Origin: VGRW01 sp031396695
Lineage (GTDB): Bacteria > Myxococcota_A > UBA9160 > SZUA-336
Assembly (NCBI GenBank): GCA_031396695.1
Contig: JANNLG010000252.1
Location: 1-10,425 of the forward strand
Direction: 5' to 3'
DNA length: 10,425 nt
Shown here: piece after piece, positions 6,770-10,425 of the stretch
Position numbering within the stretch: position 1 is the stretch's first letter
How the letters are laid out: each line of letters starts with the position of its first letter
Notes under the pieces: model-generated
The model's input: only the letters and a program-made list of their open reading frames with translations
Database searches by the model: none
What the model was told of the DNA's origin: nothing
Made by a program: the position numbers and the translations under genes

Positions 6770-7857
6770 GGGTCGGTGTCGCTCGCCAGGCACGCGCCGA
6801 AACGGTGGCCGGGCTCGTCGCGGTGCGCGCGCACGAAGGCCGAGAGATCGCCGCCGAGCGACGCGAGCTCCGCCTCGAAGCAGGGCAGCTCGCCGACGTA
6901 GGCCTGCTGCGCAGCCAGCCATGCGTTCGAAAGCGAAAGCTCGGGAAAGCGCGCGTAGCGGCGCGAGCGCCACGGCTTCGCCGCGTAGCGCGCGCCCTGG
7001 AATTCCGCGAAGACCGGAGCGCGCAGCTCGCGCGCGCGCTCGGGCGTGGGCTCGCCCGCGTAGATCGGCTCGAGCGCCTGGCGCAGCTCGCCGATCAGCG
7101 CGGCGAAGGTGAGCTCGTCGGCGAAGCTGGCTTCCGCTCGCGCCCGCGCCTCGCCGTCGTCCCCGTAGAAGCCGAGCGTGGCGTGGTGCGCGATGAAGGT
7201 CGCGAGCGCCTCGTTGTACGGGACCTCTCCGGACACGAACACGGTCTGGTGCACCAGCTCGTGCAGGAACGTGTCGACGATCTGCACCTCCGGCCAGGCG
7301 AGCACGGCGCGCGGGACCGGATCGTCGAACCAGCCGAGCGTGCTGTAGAGCGGGGCGGGGCGCAGATAGGTGTCGTAGCCCTCGGCCGCGAGCTCGGCCG
7401 CGAACGCCTCCGCGCGCTCCTTCTCGAAGTAGCCGCGGTACGAGACGCTGCCGGTGATCGGGAACCACCAGGTGAGCGGCTCGACCTGGTTCGCGGGCGC
7501 GGCCGTCACCACGTGCACGAGCCCGCTCTCGCGTTCGCCGACCAGGTCGCGATAGCTTGTCGTCTGCGCGAGTCCGAGCGACTCTCCGAACGCGAGCGCC
7601 TCGCGCAGGCGTTCGATCGCTCGCTGCTCCGCGGGCTCGAGCGTGGCGATCAGCTCGGGCGTGATGGGCTCGCGCGAGAGCAGCAGCCGCGCCTGGCCCG
7701 CGCCCAGACGCGCGAGGTACGCGAGGCGCGAGTCGGCGCGCGCAGCGTCGGGGGAGCCGAGCAGAAGTGCAAAGACGAGCAGCGCGGAACGGATTCGCCC
7801 TGTACCGCATCGCGGCGCCGCCGGCCGAGCACGAGCGGCTGCTCGCCGAGCTGTCAT
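6766..7857 (-). CDS. Predicted exported zinc aminopeptidase (PF10023 type)
   Basis: This 363-residue protein matches the family annotated as putative aminopeptidases (PF10023/COG4324). Its diagnostic stretch runs from about 130 to 220: WWFPITGSVSYRGYF, AEGYDTYLRPAPLYSTLGWFDDP, then the metal-binding helix HELVH (His199, Glu200, His203) and YNEALATFI, where Glu216 is a candidate third ligand. The N-terminus has a long basic leader (1-24), a hydrophobic core ALLVFALLLG (25-34) and a likely cleavage site ARA before Asp42, so export to the periplasm is predicted. As I recall the family, most members have a lipobox cysteine here, and this one does not. The ATG at 7857 is the only ordinary start that includes the signal peptide, but it lacks a ribosome binding site and overlaps prmA by 91 bases, so the start is uncertain. 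Its substrate is unknown. The stop overlaps the gmhB-like start. Confidence 0.82.
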   Translation of the reverse strand: MTARRAAARARPAAPRCGTGRIRSALLVFALLLGSPDAARADSRLAYLARLGAGQARLLLSREPITPELIATLEPAEQRAIERLREALAFGESLGLAQTTSYRDLVGERESGLVHVVTAAPANQVEPLTWWFPITGSVSYRGYFEKERAEAFAAELAAEGYDTYLRPAPLYSTLGWFDDPVPRAVLAWPEVQIVDTFLHELVHQTVFVSGEVPYNEALATFIAHHATLGFYGDDGEARARAEASFADELTFAALIGELRQALEPIYAGEPTPERARELRAPVFAEFQGARYAAKPWRSRRYARFPELSLSNAWLAAQQAYVGELPCFEAELASLGGDLSAFVRAHRDEPGHRFGACLASDTDP

Positions 7858-8654
7858 CGCTCGGCACGCTCGGCGTCGAAGAGCTTCCGGCCGAGCTGCT
7901 CGCGTACTTCAAGTCTGATGGCGCTGAGGCGGCGGAGCTGCGCGGCCTCGCCGATCCGGCGCGACGCATCTCGGTGTCGGGACCGGAGCCCGTTCCCGAT
8001 GCGGACTGGGAGCGCGAGTGGAGAGCCGGCCTGGCCCCGCGACGGATCGGCGGGCTCTGGATCCGGCCGAGCTTCTGCGCGAGCGCCGGCCAGCCCGAGC
8101 TCGTGATCGACCCGCAGCAGGCCTTCGGCTCGGGCGAGCACGCCTCGACCCGGCTCGCGCTCGAGCTCCTGCTCGGCTGCCTGCAGCCGGGCGACACGCT
8201 CGTGGACGTGGGCACGGGCAGCGGAATCCTCTCTTTGGCCGCGCTGCGCAGCGGCGCTTCGCGCGCGGTCGGCTTCGACACCGATCCGATCGCGATCGTG
8301 AACGCGGTCGAGAACCGCGCGCGAAACGCGCTGCCGCTGGCGCTCTACTGCGGAGGTCTCGAGGCGCTCGCGCCGAGCGCGCGCTTCGATGTCGGCGTGG
8401 CCAACCTGCTGCTGCACGAGCTGCTGCCGTGTCTGCCGGCGCTGGCCGCGCGCACGCGGCGGGCGCTGGTGCTCTCGGGTCAGCTCGAGCTCGAGCGCGC
8501 GCGGCTCGACGACGCGATCTCGAACGAGAACTGGCTGTGCGTGCGCGAGGCGACCGAAGTCCAGTCGGGCGAGACCTGGTGCGCGCGTCTGCTGGTTCAC
8601 AAGGACGCTCGCCAGCGCTCGAGCAGCGCGTCGAGCGTGTCTGCGAGCGCATAG
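7767..8654 (+). CDS. prmA: Ribosomal protein L11 methyltransferase
   Basis: PrmA uses S-adenosylmethionine to methylate ribosomal protein L11 in the cytoplasm. The 295-residue length is normal. An N-terminal substrate-recognition domain starts near residue 9 (FALYRIAAP). It is followed by the family signature DADWEREW (Asp80 region), VIDPQQAFGSGEHASTRL, the SAM-binding glycine motif VDVGTGSGIL (about 146-155), FDTDPIAI as the motif II acidic region, and VANLLLHELL with Asn213 at the position of the NIL motif. The GTG start has GGAG (7753-7756) ten bases upstream and is the only start that includes the whole first domain. The 5' end overlaps the divergent peptidase frame by 91 bases. The last 15-20 residues (a Ser/Ala-rich tail after LLVHKD) lie past the usual family end and are read opposite the rmd-like gene, overlapping it by 58 bases. 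Confidence 0.93.
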   Translation: MQRRAARNGFALYRIAAPPAEHERLLAELSSLGTLGVEELPAELLAYFKSDGAEAAELRGLADPARRISVSGPEPVPDADWEREWRAGLAPRRIGGLWIRPSFCASAGQPELVIDPQQAFGSGEHASTRLALELLLGCLQPGDTLVDVGTGSGILSLAALRSGASRAVGFDTDPIAIVNAVENRARNALPLALYCGGLEALAPSARFDVGVANLLLHELLPCLPALAARTRRALVLSGQLELERARLDDAISNENWLCVREATEVQSGETWCARLLVHKDARQRSSSASSVSASA

Positions 8655-9544
8655 TTCGGGCGCCAACCGAGCGCGCGCAGACGGCTCGCATCGCCGGACA
8701 GCGAGCTCGCACCCTGCGGCAGCGGGCGCCAGCGTTCGGGATCGACCTCGACGCGCGGCTTCACGCGCGCGCGCGCGATCAAGAGCTCGAGCAGCGCGCC
8801 GATCCTCACCGCCTGTCCCGAGCACACGTTGTAGGCGGCGCCGCGCTCGCCGCGCTCGAGCAGGGCGAGGTGCGCGGCCACCACGTCGCGCACGTCGCTG
8901 AAGTCGCGCTCCGCGTCCAGATTCCCTACCCGCAGCACCGGCTCCTGCTGGCCGCGCTCGATGCGCGCGAGCTGCTCGGCGAACGACGACTCGGCGTAGA
9001 TCGCGGGCCGGCCCGGGCCGGTGTGATTGAAGGGCCGCGCGATCACCACGTCGAGCCCATCGCGCTCGACTGCGAGCTCGATGCGACGCTCGCCGGCGGC
9101 CTTGGTCGCGGCGTACGTGGTCTGCGGCCGGAAGCGATCGCTCTCGCGCCAGGGCCGCGTGCCGCTCGGAGCGAAGCCGTAGATCTCGCCGGTCGACACG
9201 AACAGGAGCCGCGCGCGCGGCGCCGACGCGCTCAGCGCTCCCAGCAGGTGATCGACCGCCAGGTAGTTCGAGCGCAACGCTTCGAGGGGATCGCGCTCGG
9301 CCTGGCTCGGCGAGGCGAGTGCGGCCAGATGCACGATCTCGGTCGGCCGCGCGCGCGCGATCAGGCCCGAAACCGCCGCTCGGTCGCGCAGGTCGCAGGC
9401 GTGCCACTCGATCGGCGCGTCGCCGCGCGGCAAACCGGGCAGATGAACGCCGATCGGCTCGCGCCCCGACGCGCGCAGCGCGGGCACGAGCCAGGAGCCG
9501 ACGAAGCCGGCCGCACCGGTGACGAGCGTTCTTTGCTGGTTCAC
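8597..9544 (-). CDS. rmd: NAD(P)-dependent sugar-nucleotide reductase, GDP-6-deoxy-D-mannose reductase-like
   Basis: This is a 315-residue extended short-chain dehydrogenase. The Rossmann motif TGAAGFVG has Gly10, Gly13 and Gly16. LAALASPSQA lies at about 73-82, the active-site Ser/Thr is in VSTGEIYG (117-118), and the catalytic pair YAATK is Tyr144 and Lys148. RPFNHTGPG (170-178) and VGNLDAERDFSDVRDV (206-221) are typical of Rmd and GDP-mannose 4,6-dehydratase relatives. The length and the absence of the dehydratase's longer insertions favour Rmd, which reduces GDP-4-keto-6-deoxymannose to GDP-rhamnose for surface polysaccharide. Another C4-reductase or epimerase of the same superfamily is possible. 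The GTG start has no clear ribosome binding site, but an extended -10 element lies 15 bases upstream, giving a very short leader. The partner dehydratase (gmd) is not in the window. Confidence 0.82.
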   Translation of the reverse strand: MNQQRTLVTGAAGFVGSWLVPALRASGREPIGVHLPGLPRGDAPIEWHACDLRDRAAVSGLIARARPTEIVHLAALASPSQAERDPLEALRSNYLAVDHLLGALSASAPRARLLFVSTGEIYGFAPSGTRPWRESDRFRPQTTYAATKAAGERRIELAVERDGLDVVIARPFNHTGPGRPAIYAESSFAEQLARIERGQQEPVLRVGNLDAERDFSDVRDVVAAHLALLERGERGAAYNVCSGQAVRIGALLELLIARARVKPRVEVDPERWRPLPQGASSLSGDASRLRALGWRPNYALADTLDALLERWRASL

Positions 9545-9559
9545 GACGACGAGCCGCCG

Positions 9560-9568
9560 AGGCTAGCA
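9560..9568 (-). promoter_or_regulatory. Extended -10 promoter element for the rmd-like gene
   Basis: Read on the minus strand, TGCTAGCCT matches TGnTAnnCT. Fifteen bases separate it from the GTG start at 9544, so the mRNA leader would be about ten bases or less. No -35 hexamer is apparent. The centre GCTAGC is a palindrome. The element lies back to back with the plus-strand element at 9575-9583. Confidence 0.45.
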
Positions 9569-9574
9569 AACGCG

Positions 9575-9583
9575 TGATACCCT
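9575..9583 (+). promoter_or_regulatory. Extended -10 promoter element for the P-loop/dCMP deaminase gene
   Basis: TGATACCCT matches TGnTAnnCT. With the following CTGCCG context it is identical at 11 of 13 positions to the element at 6060-6072. Transcription would begin near 9590, leaving a leader of about 15 bases that carries the ribosome binding site. No -35 hexamer is seen at the usual spacing. Confidence 0.5.
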
Positions 9584-9591
9584 GCCGACGG

Positions 9592-9599
9592 GGGAGGAG
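9592..9599 (+). promoter_or_regulatory. Shine-Dalgarno site of the P-loop/dCMP deaminase gene
   Basis: GGGAGGAG has its GGAGG core seven bases before the ATG at 9605. Together with the promoter element just upstream it settles that ATG as the start. Confidence 0.8.
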
Positions 9600-9604
9600 A
9601 GCGC

Positions 9605-10425
9605 ATGCGCGTCGGTGTCGCGGGCCTGAATGCAGCGGGCAAGGGAGAGGTCGTGCGCCTGCTCGAGCGGCGCGGCTTCTACCCGGCATCGCTCTCCGAC
9701 GTGATCCGCGAAGAGCTCGCGCGCGACGGTCTCGAGCCCACGCGCGAGCACATGATCGAGCGCGGCTCCGCACTGCGTGAGCGCTTCGGTCCGGCCGTGC
9801 TGGCCGAGCGCGTGCAGCGCAAGCTGCCCGACGACCGCAACCACGTGATCGACTCGATCCGCCACCCGGCCGAGGTCGAGGCGCTGCGTGCGGGCGGACC
9901 GTTCCTGTTGATCTGGGTCGACGCCTCTGCGCGCACGCGCTTCGAGCGTTCGAACGCGCGCGGCCGCAGCGGCGACGCGAGGACATTCGAGGAATTCGAA
10001 GCGGTGCAGGCGCGCGAGCTCGGCAGCGCGGATCCCGCGGCGCAGCAGCTGCTGGCCGTGAAAGCGCTCGCGGACGAGACGGTCTCGAACGACGGTTCGC
10101 TCGCGCAGCTCGAGACGCGGCTCGGGGAGGTGCTGCGCGACAAGTTGTTTTTTCGCGACCGGCCGACCTGGGACGAGTACTTCATGAGCATCGCGCGCGT
10201 AGTCTCGTCGCGCAGCAATTGCATCAAGCGCAAGGTCGGCGCGGTAATCGCGCTCGACCGCCGCATCATCTCGACCGGTTACAACGGCACGCCGCGCGGC
10301 ATCCGCAACTGCAACGAGGGCGGCTGTCCGCGCTGCGCGGGCGCCGCCGAATCCGGCACGCGCCTCGACGAGTGCCTGTGCAGCCACGCGGAAGAGAACT
10401 CGATCACGCAGTCCGCGTATCACGG
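9605..10425 (+). CDS. P-loop kinase-like / deoxycytidylate deaminase fusion (3' end outside window)
   Basis: The frame is open from ATG at 9605 to the window edge, giving 273 complete codons. Residues 1 to about 178 are a P-loop nucleotide-kinase-like domain. GLNAAGKGEV (7-16) is a Walker A variant with Gly where Ser/Thr is usual. VIDSIRHPAEVEALR (about 81-95) and the Arg-rich RFERSNARGRSGD resemble the dephospho-CoA-kinase-like UPF0200 group. Residues about 184-273 are a deoxycytidylate deaminase domain: RPTWDEYFM, SRSNCIKRKVGAVI, STGYNGTPRG, CNEGGCPRC and CLCSHAEEN, in which His261 is a zinc ligand and Glu263 the proton shuttle. The PCxxC zinc motif should follow beyond the edge. The enzyme would convert dCMP to dUMP for dTTP synthesis. 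The layout resembles fungal Dcd1, and AvcD shares the same domain order. Whether the P-loop domain is catalytic or regulatory is unknown. Confidence 0.88.
   Translation, partial: MRVGVAGLNAAGKGEVVRLLERRGFYPASLSDVIREELARDGLEPTREHMIERGSALRERFGPAVLAERVQRKLPDDRNHVIDSIRHPAEVEALRAGGPFLLIWVDASARTRFERSNARGRSGDARTFEEFEAVQARELGSADPAAQQLLAVKALADETVSNDGSLAQLETRLGEVLRDKLFFRDRPTWDEYFMSIARVVSSRSNCIKRKVGAVIALDRRIISTGYNGTPRGIRNCNEGGCPRCAGAAESGTRLDECLCSHAEENSITQSAYH

Noticed and set aside
9545..9604. A full AvcID-type anti-phage system with an inhibitory RNA upstream of the deaminase
   Set aside because: Only 60 bases separate the deaminase gene from the divergent rmd-like gene, and they are filled by promoters and a ribosome binding site. 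There is no room for a separate AvcI-like RNA there, and the domain spacing fits Dcd1 better.
7854..9986. Long minus-strand open frame of 710 codons opposite prmA and across the rmd-like gene in another frame
   Set aside because: It crosses well-supported genes and a promoter region, and its translation is low in complexity.
1..10425. CRISPR array, tRNA or rRNA gene, insertion sequence, attachment site
   Set aside because: No spaced direct repeats, cloverleaf-like segments, transposase or integrase motifs, or terminal inverted repeats were seen on either strand. Coding is nearly continuous.

Overview
The window is about 10.4 kb of very GC-rich, densely coding chromosomal DNA with few and short non-coding gaps. 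Gene content (UvrB/UvrC, ComEC, PrmA, a GmhB-type phosphatase, an Rmd-type nucleotide-sugar reductase, a DUF4124 protein and a PF10023-type peptidase) points to a Gram-negative bacterium of proteobacterial type. The base composition and gene mix would suit a deep-branching delta-type lineage such as Myxococcota, Desulfobacterota or Binatota. That placement is inference, because the window holds no rRNA or other marker gene. I see no mobile element, CRISPR array, tRNA or rRNA.

Left part, plus strand (1-6215): the 3' end of uvrB overlaps uvrC by four bases. Twenty bases later comes a secreted protein with a DUF4124-like segment, a retropepsin-like aspartic protease domain and a coiled-coil tail. 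After a 134-base gap with only small GC-rich inverted repeats follows an unrecognised 120-residue helical protein with a TTG start and a strong ribosome binding site. Then come the DNA-uptake channel gene comEC and a 46-residue single-pass membrane protein. The latter appears to have its own extended -10 promoter and almost no leader.

Middle part (6200-8654): on the minus strand a predicted exported zinc aminopeptidase (PF10023 type) is coupled by a four-base overlap to a gmhB-like heptose-bisphosphate phosphatase. On the plus strand prmA (ribosomal protein L11 methyltransferase) begins inside the first 91 bases of the peptidase frame, so the two 5' ends overlap head to head. prmA ends by running 58 bases into the 3' end of the next minus-strand gene.

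Right part (8597-10425): an Rmd-like NAD(P)-dependent sugar-nucleotide reductase on the minus strand is divided by a 60-base divergent promoter region from a plus-strand gene cut by the window edge. That gene fuses a P-loop kinase-like domain to a deoxycytidylate deaminase domain, the layout of fungal Dcd1 and, more loosely, of the anti-phage protein AvcD.

Functionally the window mixes DNA repair (UvrBC), DNA uptake (ComEC), translation-factor modification (PrmA), cell-surface sugar metabolism (GmhB, Rmd), envelope proteolysis (two predicted exported proteins) and pyrimidine deoxynucleotide supply (dCMP deaminase). Most of this is ordinary housekeeping. The best leads are the P-loop/deaminase fusion, three matching extended -10 elements (TGnTAnnCT), and the small leaderless membrane-protein gene.
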